This document shows positions 43,787-57,700 of a stretch of 64,000 nt of DNA, in pieces; within the stretch, counting starts at the first letter, position 1; every line of letters begins with the position of its first letter. The notes beneath the pieces are model-generated. The model did not search any database. It worked only from the letters and a program-made list of their open reading frames with translations, and was not told the DNA's origin. Both the position numbers and the translations under genes were made by a program. Origin of the DNA: Eleginops maclovinus (taxonomy: Eukaryota > Chordata > Actinopteri > Perciformes > Eleginopidae); contig NC_086354.1 in NCBI RefSeq assembly GCF_036324505.1, positions 24,372,707-24,436,706 of the forward strand, given 5' to 3'.

Positions 43787-46700
43787 ATGTCCTCCTACAC
43801 CTGCATCAGCTGCAGAGTGGCGTTCACGGACGGCGAGGTGCAGCGGGCACACTACAAAACCGACTGGCACCGCTACAACCTGAAGCGCAAGGTGGCCGAC
43901 ATGCCACCGGTCACCGCGGAAAACTTCCAGGATCGTGTCCTGGCTCAGCGGGTGGCCGCCGAGAAGCAGCTGAGTGACACGGCCGCCACCGAGGGCTGCG
44001 CCGTCTGCAGCAAGAAGTTCTCCAGCACCAACGCCTACCAGAACCACCTGCAGTCCCACAAACACCAGCAGGCGGAGAAGCAGGCGCTGCTCGCCGCCCA
44101 GAGGAAGGTGGACAAGATGAACGAGAAGAACCTGGAGAAGGGACTCGGCGAGGAGAAGGTGGATCGCGATGCCAGGAACGAGGCGCTGCAGCAGGTGCTG
44201 AAAGACCAGCAGCGGCCGAGTCCTGCGGCGCAGGGAGCGAAGAAGCCAAGGACGGCGGAGCAGCTGGAGACACCTCCGAGGCTGATGTGGCTGGAGGAGC
44301 AAGCCAAGAGGAGGGAGAAGGAAAATGGAGCTGCAGCTGTGGAAGGTAAGGAAAAGAGATGAGTGACCTGTGAGGTCTTCAGAATTCCTTTACAAGACTT
44401 TGATTTATGAAGTAAAAACCTACCGTTATAAAAGAACTACAGCACGGTCACATGACTTCACGTCACCACCGCTAAGATAAAGGAGGCTAATGTTGGGCTA
44501 TAAAGGAACTACAGCACGGTCACATGACCTCACTTCTCCACCGCTAAGCTAAAGGCGGCTAATGTTGGGCTATAAAGGAACTACAGCACGGTCACATGAC
44601 TTCAGAGCGTGATGACGTTAAATCCACCAGTGGGGTGTTTACTGACGTATTTTATGTCGCACAATAAAATCTCTTCAGCTTATGTTCACCACAGACCTTG
44701 TTTCGGAAACCAAAAACACATCCAGAAAACCATTGACTTCCAGACCGGGGGACAGGAAGTGTTTAAAAGCTGACTTATTTCATTACCACTGTTCCTCGCA
44801 TTAGACACATAAAGCCTCTGACTCTAATATTTTCCCTTAACAATCTTCCAGAAGAGTGGGAGGACGTCGACGGGGAGGACGATGATGATGTTATGGAGGA
44901 AGAGGAGGAGGAGGAAGAAGAAGAAGAAGAGGATGAGACGACGATGGATCAGGAGGAGGGAGACTCTGCTGCCGGCTCTGCCCCCCATCCAGCTGCTCTG
45001 CCGGGATCCATCCCCATCACCGACTGCCTGTTCTGCTCACACCACTCCAAGTCGCTGATGAAGAACGTCGCCCACATGACCAGAGTCCACAGCTTCTTCA
45101 TCCCCGACCTCGAGTTCCTCGTCGACCTCAAGGGCCTCATGCGGTACCTCGGTGAGTTTAAGGTTAATGTGAGGAAACTCCAGGTGGAGGCTGCACAATG
45201 GTTTAAGAGCTTTCTGTTGTTTAAGTTCTGGCAGATTGCCCAATGCCAGGGGTTTTCTAGAAAATATAGCATGAGGCGCTAACATCACTTAAGCCCCGCC
45301 CACTTTCAGGTGTAAATCCTGCATCAGATCAAAGCAGAAAATAATAGTGTCTTCACGTCTTAAAGCTGCTGGGTCATATATCGCACCTCCAACAACAAAT
45401 AGATCCAGAGCTCCGGTTTCTTTACTTCCTCTCCAGAAAAAAGTAGAGTAAAAGAAAGGATCAGAAATCTCAGTCTCAGTGTCAGCCTGCTGCCTGCCAC
45501 TCGTCCCCCGCAGACCCACCGGACATCCATCCCCTATTTACTCTCCGTAAGCTGTCTCTGCCCTCTGACCAGACACCTGACCCCATCTCCATATTTCTGG
45601 ACTCATTAAACCCTTTCAGAGATATTGTTTCCTGGCAGCACTTTAACATTTTAGGGGGAAATCTGCAGTTTGATCTGAGGGAGCAGAGACCCTGATACCT
45701 GGTTGAGACTAAACCCTGAGATAAAACGTTTTCGTTATTCGTCGTGTCATAAAGATGCTTCTTATTCCTCTCGTTATTTGATGTAAGTATGTATGTTTCC
45801 CACCTTTTTAATTGAATGTTTTCTCTTCTTGATTCAGGAGAGAAGGTGGGAGCGGGGAATGTGTGTTTGTGGTGTAACGAGAAGGGGCGCTCGTTTTATT
45901 CGGCTGAAGCCGTTCAGAGTCACATGACCGACAAAAGCCACTGCAAACTTCTGACAGACGGAGACGCTGCTCTGGAGTTTGCAGACTTCTACGACTTCAG
46001 GTAAGAAATAGCGTCATTTTTATTTGCCATATTTAGAAGCGTTCATAAGACGATACCAAACAGGCCCACACCTAAGACAAGACAAACCAAAAACATTCAA
46101 CAAGACTTCATAGAATTCAATCTTAAGCCGAACTGAAATGGTTGGTCTTGACTGAAATGTACATTGCTGTTGTATACTACAGATATATTTATCTAAAGGT
46201 AACAGAAAGGCATTTATCCTGCGTCTCACTCCTTCTGATTCCCACGTTTTGCTCTCTTATGGCAACAGGAGCAGCTACCCAGACAGGAAGGAGGGAGAGG
46301 AGATGGACGGAGACGAGCTTCCTGACGACAAGAACATCGAGTACGACGATGAAATGCTGGAGCTCACGCTGCCTTCAGGTGACTTCCTTCACTTTGAACA
46401 TTTGTATAATTTACTAATAAGGAGCACCATGTTGGCCGTGATGGAGTTTAGGCGTCTCGTTTAGAAGCAGTTTTTTCCTTCACCAGTGGGGTATTTACTG
46501 ATGTATTTTGTGCCGTGGAATAAAATCTCTTCAGCTCGTGATAACCACAGACTTTATTTCAGGCTTTCAACCAAAAACACGTTCAGAAAACCATTGATAT
46601 CCAGACCACGGTGGTTTATGCGGCCTGAGTTCACATTCTAACAGCATGCGTGTCCTCTGTGTGTTTCCTCAGGCGCTAAGATCGGACACCGCTCTCTCCT

Positions 46701-47593
46701 GAGGTATTACAAGCAGCGTTTCGGCGCTCAGAAGGCTCTGGTTCTGACCCACAACAAGAACGCCGTCGGCCGAGTCATGCGGCAGTACAGAGCTCTGGGC
46801 TGGGGAGGAGACGGAGGTGAGATTTGTTTACTTATTATTGTTGATTCATAATCACAGTGAGAGAGAAACAAAGAGGAATCAACCCGGATAGTTAATCTAT
46901 CCCGAGGGGAACTGGGTTTCAGGAGTCGCTCTATTTTAGAATGAAATGGCGGGGGGGGGTGAAGGTGCGCTTCATTTGATTACCTGTAGCAGAGACGTGT
47001 TCCCTCTCAGCACGCTCCTTCCTTTTTGCTTTCAAATGAATGTCTATCAAGTTTTACGCCACAATTTAACCGTAAACTTTTAAAATCTTTGTGTTTTTTA
47101 CTTGATATTTTAACTTTGTGATGGATTTTCTGCCCTTTGCAGACCATTTACATGCACTAAAACCAATAGAACACTCTACAGGAGAGGGAGAACGCATGAA
47201 AAGCAAGATAGGGTTTCTTTAAAACGAGAAACAGTCGGGAGAACTGGTGGAGGGTTTTCCCAGGTCAAAGCTTCTTTAACACCTCATAGAATTTAAGTTG
47301 GTTGCAATACCCAGAACCTACGGAGAGTGTTCAGTTTTAGGTTCAGAGAGCTCTAGATTACAATTGCCCCCCTTATTGTGTTCACTGTCCATTCTACCCC
47401 ATAATAACTGTGATGAATCTGCTCCTAAAACAACATCATGGCTTCCCTTTCTCCCCCAGGCTCTGGCGCCCTCTACCAGAAGCAGAGGGACATGCAGTAC
47501 GTTCAGATGATGAAGTCCAAGTGGATGCTGAAGATGGGCATGAACCACAACACCACCAGGCAGAAGCATTTCAGATTACAAATCATGTTCTAG
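43787..47593 (+). CDS. znf622: Zinc finger protein 622 (REI1-like ribosome biogenesis factor)
   Basis: The family acts in cytoplasmic maturation of the 60S ribosomal subunit. Six coding exons join in frame: 43787-44345, 44852-45151, 45838-46000, 46269-46378, 46673-46816 and 47460-47593, all with GT-AG borders. The protein is 469 aa, close to human ZNF622 (about 477). Four Cys-Cys...His-His fingers are visible: CISCRVAFTDG near the N-terminus, CAVCSKKFSS, CLFCSHHSKS, and CLWCNEKGRS. A very acidic linker ([11 protein letters not shown]) lies in exon 2. The conserved C-terminal part includes IGHRSLLRYYKQRF and GRVMRQYRALGW. The start has a good context (GTCGCCATGT) directly after the acceptor. 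Minisatellites and dispersed repeats fill the introns. It lies upstream of marchf11, as in human. Confidence 0.95.
44426..44602 (-). repeat. 72-bp minisatellite, three copies, znf622 intron
   Basis: Inverted relative to the larger array at 54283-55008. Units contain GCACGGTCACATGACTTCA and CTAATGTTGGGCTATAAAG. Confidence 0.85.
45289..45540 (-). repeat. Dispersed repeat in a znf622 intron, paired with 58060-58320
   Basis: Nearly identical in inverted orientation to about 58060-58320. Both give a similar reading frame ([10 protein letters not shown]... [14 protein letters not shown]). I recognise no protein family; it is probably a dispersed element inserted in introns of both genes. Confidence 0.65.
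46480..46615. repeat. Intron repeat, second copy of 44620-44755
   Basis: CACCAGTGGGGTATTTACTG through AGAAAACCATTGATATCCAG matches 44620-44755 at roughly 85 percent by eye. It carries AATAAA inside the intron, a possible premature poly(A) signal. Confidence 0.6.
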
Positions 47594-50500
47594 ACTGGGA
47601 CCGCCGGGAAACAGATGTGGCGTGGACATTTTTAGGATGTCAGCGTTTATCCAGCACACAAGACTTTTCAGTGCAGCTGCAGGAACGCTGGATCGTGGCT
47701 CAAAACATCAGTAAAGCTGGGTTGTGTGTGAGCAGGAGATGCAGTCAGGTTGATTTAAGGTGTATTAACTGCAGGAAAAGTGATTTTGAGGATTGTTTAG
47801 CTTGTATGAAGAGCAGTTAATTACATGTTCAGTCAAATCTGTAACGCTGTGTGGAATATTGTCCATAACCTGCTTTAAAAATCAACCCAAGTGCAAAACC
47901 AACCCCTTTGTGGAGCTGAAGTGCATGAATCACATTTATTAAATACATCTAAACTATATGTGAGTAAAAGCTGCAGTAAATCAATATTAAGATAATACTT
48001 TGGGCTCTGTTCACTTACAAAACCTCCATGTTATTTCAAACATATTTATGAGTCACCGTCCACAAAATACACCAAACTTATAAATGTGGAGATGAATACT
48101 TCTGACTTGTGATCTTAAATCACATAATGGGTTCAATTTCCTGATTTTGACTTGCAGTAATAACTACTTCTACTTGTTTTCTCCAGAACAGGATGAGTGG
48201 AAAGTGATTTTTTTGGGGGATCTGACCTTCAAAAAAGTCTGAATTCTGGGGGCGAAAAATTCAGGCTTTTTTTTCTTATAATTCTTGGAAAGAAGAATCC
48301 TTTTTTGGAATTCTGAGCAAACAATTTGGAATTTAGAGAAACACATCTGCACTTTGTGAAAGGGTCTGAAATCTTAAAATGGGAAGTATGGGGGAACAAA
48401 GTGAACATTTCGGGAACATTTTTGGAATTTTGAGGAAAGTCAGAATTCTGGGGCGGTAAAAAAAAATAGAAAAAAGTTTCAACTCTGAAAAAAGTCAGAA
48501 TTCTGGCTTTGTTCTTAAAATCGGTAGAAAGAAGAATCCTGCCTTTTTTTTGGAGAAAAATATTCAGTATTCTTAGAAAAAAATCTGAATTCTGAGGAAA
48601 TCTGAAAAGGGGAAGTCGGAGGAAAAATAAATCTGAATTCTGGGAAGAAAGTCGGAATTCAAAGACAAAATCAGCTCTGCATTTATTTCACTTGAACTAA
48701 AGCGAAGGATTTCTGCTCCTCTTCTTCATTGCTGTGGTGTACTTCAGCTGCGTCAGATTTGTGAATGACTGAATGCTGATGTCATGGGAAGCTGAGCAGG
48801 ATGCTGAGCCACCACACCATCACTTTAACGAGCACCCCCCCTCCATCGGTGTGTGGTGCTCCACTTTATCTCTGGCCAGCTCTCCACTTCCTCTGGCAGA
48901 GTGTTTGTGGCGTGATGCGTTCAGGGTTTATGGCTCTCTGCCCGTACAGTATGAGTACACAGTAAAAACAGAGGAGTGGGGGAGGGGGGGGCTGCAGACA
49001 GGCGGACGGCGAGGAGGAGAATAATTGATCCTGACGAGAGGCATTAATTCTGCTGAAGTCATTGGGGGAGGGGAGGGTGCTGACTATTTCGGACACTATC
49101 TGATTTGATTTGCTCTCTTCAAATATCGATTATGTTCCAAACCAGTCTGAATATTAGAAATCAACCCATCTGGATATTAGTATCCCATCAGGCTACCAGT
49201 AAGTGACTGTGCTGGGTTGGAAACATTTCAACAAATATTAATGAAAATTAGCAATTTTTTAACAACATTTTGATATTCAAACAACTTTTAATGCAACAAT
49301 GATAACCTTGATGTATGTCAACAACTTTATGGAGAGACTTATCTTAAAATGTGTTAAAGATCCCTTAATGAAACCTCCCTTAGTCTCATTCAACAGAGGG
49401 TCGATGTTTTTCCTGTCAAAAACTCACATTTCATTTCACATTTATCAGCATATTTAATACGCTTTGTTTCTCAAACCAAGTCCAGCTGTAGCAGACCTGA
49501 AAGCTGAAAATAAATGAACCAATAAGTAAAATATCTGTGGAGTTGGAGTTTATTTCTGCTTCTAACTTCAACCTGAATTCCTGCGATAGAAAGGGAAAGG
49601 TCAAATCATCTCAAAGTGAATTCAGAGACTCCTCCCCCCCCTGCAGGGCCCCGGGGACCTGGTTATTGATCGGGCCCTCGTAGGTAGTGATTGGACGTGA
49701 GTGGATAATTTCTCTGCTGCATTAGAGTCCATTACTGCCCCCCCGCTCCCCGGAAACACAGACATCCTCAAAGAAAAGAGATTCTTCTTGGAAAAGCTCT
49801 GACAAACGATTCACCGCACTCTGAGACTCCTCAGAATTTCCCATCAGAGACCAGACCATGGGAATAATTCACACTCTGACTTATCCTTTCTTTTTAAAGT
49901 CCCAGAGCCATTCCTCACAATACATTGAAGTATGAGCTGAATAAAATGTAATATTCAAAATGAATCCTGTGCACCTAACAGATGAATGAGACGTCACAAT
50001 GAACACAAAATATTATTACTTTAAAAACCTCCAACAGGAAAAGGATGACATTTGAATTGCCATAATTGAGGTCATAAGAGTTCAATTACAAGCAGCCGCT
50101 GTAAGATAATTAAAGCAATCAGTGATGTCGTTGTAAGCACATACATATGTTTATTAAATGTTTGATGTGAAATTAAGCTAAAAGGCCTTACAGTATTGTG
50201 TTTAATATAGAAGTAACCTTTGAACGGTTTACAGCTACATTTGAATGGATTATAAAGCAAAAATATGGACAATTTTTTTGCTTTAAGGTCCATTTTTAAA
50301 TATGTAGTCTTCACACTCGACACTTTACTGTATACAGAGGAAGACTGCAGAGCTGCACAACCAGTGTCTCATTTACTGAAACAGCAGCCTTAATGAAAAA
50401 CACTTGGCTGCTATTTGAATCACCTTTTCAGTTTCAACCACATTTCATTTGATCAGGTGTTCACATTTCTGTCCTGCAGGTGTATGATAAATAACATTTT

Positions 50501-50679
50501 CAGAAAACTTGTGTCCTAATAAAGAGTGTCCAGGTTTCATATCAGTATGTAGCGTCTCTACTTTAAAGTGCTGCAGCTCCTCTTCTCACCCTCCATCTGA
50601 AACCAGAGCCCAGTCTGCTCTGATTGGTTAGCTGGCCGGCTCTGTTGTGAATGGTAGATAGAATGGGAGGATGAAACCC
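47594..50679. other. znf622 3' UTR and intergenic DNA
   Basis: No further gene is seen. 48170-48680 is a degenerate low-complexity repeat of A/G-rich runs with AGAATTCTG motifs, resembling 63420-63830. The rest is unremarkable single-copy-looking sequence with simple A/T-rich stretches. Confidence 0.5.
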
Positions 50680-50955
50680 TCTTTATTAGTCACATACATG
50701 CACACAGCAGAGCACACACAGTGAAATTGGTCCTCTGCATTTAACCCATCCTAGTACTAGGAGCAGTGGGCAGCTATTGTGCGGCGCCCGGGGAGCAATG
50801 GGGAATGTCCGGCACCACAGCAGGGCCTAGGAGGTGAACTGGGACCTCTCCAAGTAGCAGTCCACTTTCCATATTTCAAGTCTGTTCGGGGACTTGAACC
50901 GGCGACCCTACGATTCCCAGTCCAAGCCCCTACTGACTGAGCCACTGCTGGATCA
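50680..50955 (-). mobile_element. tRNA-derived SINE (minus strand)
   Basis: On the minus strand the head GTGGCTCAGTCAGTAGGGGC resembles an A box and GGTTCAAGTCCCC a B box. A body ending near CACTGTGTGTGCTCTGC follows. It is of the common fish tRNA-SINE type. No target duplication was identified. Confidence 0.7.
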
Positions 50956-51761
50956 ACCAGCTCAGAGATGTCCCGCCCCTTTGCCTATCAATGTGTTGGA
51001 TTGTTAGCCAATAGAAGCGTGAGTCTTCCACAGTGATGTCACTATGTTCCAGAAGTAAAATGGGTTTAATGGCTCTGGAGGGAACACGGGATTTATGCCT
51101 CTGCAGACCATTCACATGCAGCAATACTTATAGGTGTTATGGCCTCTAAGAATCCTCCGGGAGTTTCCTGCTGATACCTGCTGGTGAGAGAAGGTTAAAG
51201 GCGCCACCCTCCATAATGAGGGCATGTGAAGCCCAGCAGGGGACCCCTCTGTTTGGAGGGGCTGGACCTCCTCTCTCTCTCAGCTGTGCAGGAGTCACCT
51301 CCACCATCATAATAAGGGGTAATACTGTGAGAGGTTGGTCTCCTCCCCCGGGGGGGAATTATTTTCTGCGGGAGAAAGACAGCTTGCAGCGGGGGAGTAC
51401 TGCTCATCAGCAGGGTGACCAACAGGGGGCTTTAACCCCTTTATTAGGACCCCTTATATCCCGGATTGCTGCCTCGGTAAAAGAGGCGGAGGAGGAAGAG
51501 GAGGAGGAGGAAGAGGAAGAGGGAATCCTGCTGCGATGCACGGAGGCTGTTTGCTCCCCGGGTCTCCGGAGCTCATGAGGCGGTTCCAGGAGCCGCAGAA
51601 CCGCCGGAGGGATCCGGGTTTCGATCTCTGCTTCCAGGATAACACGCCATAGCTTCGGCTGCAGGAGAGAGGCTCGGTTCGGCATCACATCCTGCAGAAG
51701 CGGCGGTGCTGGATCTCTGTCGGGTCGCATCTATGCCATTTATTCTCCACTTCATTTTATC
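50956..51761. other. Upstream region and 5' UTR of marchf11
   Basis: G/C-rich from about 51200, with a GGAGGAAGAGGAGG run at about 51490-51520 and several CpGs before the start codon. A short frame (51216-51578) overlapping this low-complexity stretch is not supported. A TATA box is not evident. Confidence 0.4.
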
Positions 51762-54700
51762 ATGAGCACAGAGGAGGGAGAGGCGTGTGGGGGGGAGGTG
51801 AAGGGGTCCGATACCCTCCCCCACAGCCACACCTGGGGGGAACCTGAGGGAGAACCTCACGGAGGCGGGGAAGGACGCCTGCACCCCGGGGCAGAGGAGG
51901 AGGCACAGCCGGGAGAGGAGGACGGCTGCAGGGAGGCCCGGAGCTGCGGGGATGCATGCGAGGGGACCACCGGGGGGCATTTCTCCCAGGAGGAAGAGGA
52001 GGAGGAAGAGGAGGTATTGGGGGGCAGATCGTGCAAGGAGCAGACGATGCATTCAAACAGCAGCAGTGAGACCTGCATCCCAACACCCAGCTGCAGGATC
52101 TGCTTCCAGGGAGCCGAGCAGGTACCACACATCCTCTGTGTATCACAGGCTAAGACCCGAGGTGGACAATGGTGGAAACCCCTCAGTACATGTAGTGCAC
52201 CGTGGGGGTTCTTTACTGAAGTATTTGTACTTCCTGCTCCTCTAAACTTCACATTTCAAACTTTGAACTCCAGTACCGGCCATTTATCTGACAGATTAAG
52301 TTGGTCGATTGTATTTAGAATAAAAAATACAATCAACAAGTAGTTCATCCTGAGTTAGGTTAAGATCAACTTTATAGATCCTGTGCTCATCAATAAGTTT
52401 ACCATGTATTTCAAATACTTTCACTTTTCATTTGTCAGAATAAGGGTTATTTGATGTTGCCACTGAAAAGCTCCCCTGGTTTTATCTACAGTCTAAATCA
52501 TTCAACATCGGAGCTTTTTTAAACTGGTTTACTATACATGAGGTATATTGACCATAAATGCCTAAAAGAAGAGAACGACTTGCAGTGATAAGTGGGAATG
52601 AAGTTGGCTTCAGAGGTGTAATGGATATTTGGGAAATTGGAACAGTTGTTTGAATAAACTTTATTGGTCCTTGGTGAAAATCACAAGCTACCTGTCAATA
52701 TTTACTGTTTGTATAAAGTAGGAAATGCCTATTCATTATTTGTTCCTAAGTATTTCTAAACAATGTATTAATACTTTCTCTAAAGACGTGAGAAGGTGAA
52801 AGTTGGGTTTGATTGAATGAAGGTGATGTCCTCACAGTGCTGGATGGTGATTGGCTGACTGCTGCAACTCACCTGCCTCCACAACATGTGATTGGATGGA
52901 TTTTAATAGACAAGAGGAACAACTCCACCCAAAGCTAATTTGAAGATGTAAATCTGCAATGTTGTAAAGTAAACGAGTAACCACATCTGTAAAGTGCAGA
53001 GAAGTTAGACCAGCACAGGGCCGTGAAGTGACTGCAGCACCACGGACAGTTATCGAATACATGATCAAATACTGAACGTATACAAGTACTGCTGTTCAAC
53101 TGGTTGTACCTTATGTACTTTTGCACTCTCCCTTCTGTAACTCACTTATTCTCGGTGTATATATTATATTCATTTAAGGTACGTTCAATTATAATTTCTG
53201 GATACTGTAAAGTTTAGACTCACTTTCTGTTATTCAAATATTCAATAAAAGTTACAAAATTACAATAAAAAATAAAGGTAAGAATATGCTATTATCTTTT
53301 TAAATAAAATACATATATTTATATAAAATACTTTGTAAAAGTAAAATAAAATAGGACAAAATAAATCGAAACATGTATTCAAAATAATACATTAGAAGAA
53401 AGTGGAATAAAATAAAAAATACAAGTATTTCTATAAATGTAAGACCTTCAATTAAAATGTTCAATAAAAAGATCAAATCAAATAAAACATGTCTTTAAAT
53501 ATAGCATGGGGAAATAAGAGTGTGCAATAAAAAGATCAAATTGAAGATTAAAGAACTGATGTTGTATCTTAAAGAAGAGTCAATCAAATAAAACATGAAA
53601 ACAAAGAAATGTAAGACTGCAATAAAAGACTAAAAAATATACACACAGTATGGTACAGTATTTTAATGGATACACAATCTGAGGTTGATGAAAACCCTGA
53701 ATCATGGGCCCTCTGTGAAGCATCAGTCTTCCTGCAGACGGATGGACAGACAAACGGTCACTCCGTCTCTGAAACCTGAAACTCTGCAGGGTGTTTTTGT
53801 CTCATGACAGCGATGAGGGACGGCTCGTCCTGCAGGAAGGAGAGCAGGCAGTAAATGCTAAGTGAATATCCTGTCCTCTGAACGTGGGCTACAGCCTATT
53901 AGCGCGCTTAATTTAATCTCTGCCTCCGGGGCCAGACTAATATCTGATTTTTAGAGTTCACTTCTCGCGCGTTTACCTGCACATTGACCACTTACTCTTG
54001 CACTATTTTAGTTATTGTTTTATATATATTTTATTTGCATAGTTAGAGGAGCCTGGGACTTGCCATATCTGCACTGTAGCTCCTTTGAATCTTAATCCTG
54101 AAGGCTGAGCTCAACCAGTTATCAGGGAGAGTGCATAAAACAGAAATCAGACACTTTAAATCTTCAGAGTCCAGAAAATCAGCATCAATGGAGTCATGCT
54201 TTGGATAACTAATACCATTCATTCTTAAAGGAAGACTTCACCCCAAAAAATAGAGATTAAAGATTGTAAAACAGATATTGCTCAACATTAGCCTCCTTTA
54301 GCTTAGCTTAGCGGTGGTGACGTGAAGTCATGTGACCATGCTGAAGTTCCTTTATAGCCCAACATTAGCCTCCTTTAGCTTAGCAGTGGTGACGTGAAGT
54401 CATGTGACCGTGCTGTAGTTCCTTTATAGCCCAACATTAGCCTCCTTTAGCTTAGCGGTGGAGACCTGAAGTCATGTGACCATGCTGTAGTTCCTTTATA
54501 GCCCAACATTAGCCTCCTTTAGCTTAGCGGTGGTGAGGTGAAGTCATGTGACTGTGCTGTAGTTCCTTTATAGCCCAACATTAGCCTCCTTTAGCTTAGC
54601 GGTGGTGACGTAAAGTCATGTGACCGTGCTGTAGTTCCTTTATAGCCCAACATTAGCCTCCTTTAGCTTAGCGGTGGTGACGGGAAGTCATGTGACCGTG

Positions 54701-57700
54701 CTGTAGTTCCTTTATAGCCCAACATTAGCCTCCTTTAGCTTAGCGGTGGTGACGTGAAGTCATGTGACCGTGCTGTAGTTCCTTTATAGCCCAACATTAG
54801 CCTCCTTTATCTTAGCGGTGGAGACGTGAAGTCATGTGACCGTGCTGTAGTTCCTTTATAGCCCAACATTAGCCTCCTTTAGCTTAGCGGTGGAGACCTG
54901 AAGTCATGTGACCATGCTGTAGTTCCTTTATAGCCCAACATTAGCCTCCTTTAGCTTAGCGGTGGTGAAGTGAAGTCATGTGACCGTGCTGTAGTTCCTT
55001 TATAGCCTACAGTAGCTTTTTGCTTCAGAAATTATGAAGTGTTGAACTAAACGTGTTAGTATCATATACGCTTCTTTGACACCGTTGATGCCTTCAGGGT
55101 CCACTTTATTGGCCTTTCCAATCCCTAAAAAGTTGTATGGTTCATCAAATGTCCACTCAGATATTCCAGAAGCATTAAAATCCTCCGTGTTTTTGCTTCA
55201 AAACGTCACAGCTTCAGTGGATAGCCGCCCTAACTCAGTTAATTCAAGCAGAAGCCTCTGAAGTGCTCTTAAACCCACAAGGTTAAGAAGACATGATGAA
55301 AAAGGAGCTGCCTGACCGTTAATACACTTTTAATACCCTGCTCACGGCCCCGCAGTAATGGCCGCCCGAGGACTGCCTCCAGGAAGAAAAAATAGATATG
55401 GTTTTCCTGATTTATGTCGTGCTGCATCTAGACCGTAATGTCCGCCAGTGTTGGAGCTGCAGAGAAATGATCATTGATCTGAGAGATGCTGGATTTTATT
55501 TGATGTATGACCTGCTGGGAGGAAATGCCAAACTGAGGCATGAATGCAAAGATCCCTGGATGATGGGTTTGTTGACACGTAGACCTTAGAATTGGATTTA
55601 AGATTAATATTAAGGAGATGGTTCCACTAGCGACCCTAAAGCAGATTGTTCACGTCAGATTTTGTCACAGATACTACAGAGTGTTTAAGACAAAGAGCTT
55701 TGCCTAAAACAAGAATGAGGCTTCTTTGTAAGTCTCAAAAGTTGTCACGTTTAACGGGAAGAAAACACGAAGGTGAACCATTAAACACCTTCTCTCTGTC
55801 CATCATCATCTCTGTGGATCTCTGACCTCTGACCTCTCGGCCTCCTGCAGGGCGACCTGCTGAACCCGTGCCGGTGCGACGGCTCGGTGCGGTACACCCA
55901 CCAGCACTGCCTGCTTAAGTGGATCAGTGAGCGCGGCTGCTGGACCTGTGAGCTCTGCTGCTACCGCTTCCACATCATCGCCATCAACATGAAGAACCCG
56001 TGGCAGGTATACCGCTGAGGAGCGGCTCACTGAGGAGCGGCTCACTGAGGCCGTTTAGTTTCTCATTTATATTTTCATTTGAATTTATTTTTTACTTATT
56101 TATTAAATTGTATTATTTTGATTGATTTAATTCCATTCGACTTTACTTAATTACATCTTATATTGATTTATTTTAATTCACTTTACTTTATTTATTCTGA
56201 TTAATTCCTATTATATTATATATTTATTTGATGTGTGCTGTATTAAATTACATTTATTTACTTTTTTAATTTGTATTTTATATCAGATTATTTCAATTAT
56301 TACATAGTTGTAATTTTTCCTATTTTTATCTCATTTGAGCGTTTTATTTTTTCTAACCTTCAATTTTAATGTATTTCATTGAATCTTGACTTCACAGTAC
56401 AATTTCTCAGCTGGGTTGTGTATGTTGTATATACAAATATTTCCATCAATAAGTGCAAATATGAAACTATATCAAACCTGTAACATGTTGGTTGATAATG
56501 GACGTTTAAATAATGGATTAGGAACTCATTGAATCTTCGTTATATTATCTCTGGGTTTTTTTTTACAGCCGTTTGAGGTTACTGTTTTCTCCCCCCGAGC
56601 ATCTCCTCTGAATTACCATAGAGGCATTAACAGATGATTGTTTTTACAGTCTCTGGTGCATCGATAATAATATTCACAGTGGAATAAACAGCAACACAGC
56701 TGAACCGGTAAGAAACTCCCAAAAATGAAACCCAGCTGCAGCTGTCAGAGCACCCCCTGCTGGAGGAGTCACGTGATCTAAAAATGAATCAATAATAACG
56801 GATACAAATTACATTTGCATTTCTATTGAATGTCTTATTCCCTAATACATGAAACCAAAAGTTCGTGTTGTAATGGAAACCACAACTCAAACACCAAAGG
56901 TTTATTATGAGGTTAACGGCGGGAGAATTGAAAGCCACGTGCTGCAGCCACAGAGTGACAGCGGTTTCCCGACCAATTCTGAAGAGTTCCTCCCTTTCGC
57001 TCAGGCTCTGAGTTCTCCCATCTCTGTGGAAGTGTCACACAAAATGGCTGAATCCAAGTACTTCTTCGAGGGTTTCTGCTCCACGTAATCAGGAAAAAGG
57101 TGCAGTTAAGATTAAGAATACATTTCCCTAAAACATAAATCATGATGGGATGTTTCTCGTTGGAGGCGGGGTGTTTCTGTTTCCTCTTCAGTTTGGATTC
57201 CTTCAGTCCTTGTTTCCTCCTGAGCAGACAGTGCCTCCTGCAGCTCTGAATATCTGGATGGTTTCATTAACTTTGGAACATTCAGGCCTTTTCATATCTG
57301 TTCGCTCCAGATGGGACTTGAGTCACTGGCAGAATGAACAAACACACTCAGCCTAAAAGTCTATTTCTGGGAACAAAGCGCCGTGTGGCTTCACAGTCCC
57401 CCGCTCAGCGTCCAAACATGTTCCTCTTCTGAGTTAACTCTGTGCTTTCTGTTTCCCTCTCTCCACTCTCACATCAGATCAGTCTTCTCTTACACTGGGT
57501 TTTCTCTCTGTGTGCAGTGGCAGTCCATCACCATCACCCTGGTGGAGAAGGTGCAGATCATCGCGGTGTTCCTGGGCTCTCTGTTCCTGGTGGCCAGCAT
57601 CTCCTGGCTGCTGTGGTCGGCTCTCAGCCCGCAGGCCGTGTGGCAGCGCCGCGACGTCCTCTTCCAGATCTGCTATGGCATGTACGGCTTCATGGACCTG

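Noticed and set aside
43751..44302. 183-codon minus-strand frame over znf622 exon 1
   Set aside because: Antisense shadow of a G/C-rich coding exon whose sense protein is clearly conserved.
55076..55589. Short frames in marchf11 intron 1 as extra exons
   Set aside because: No family resemblance, and the RING-CH codons join perfectly from 52121 to 55851 without them.
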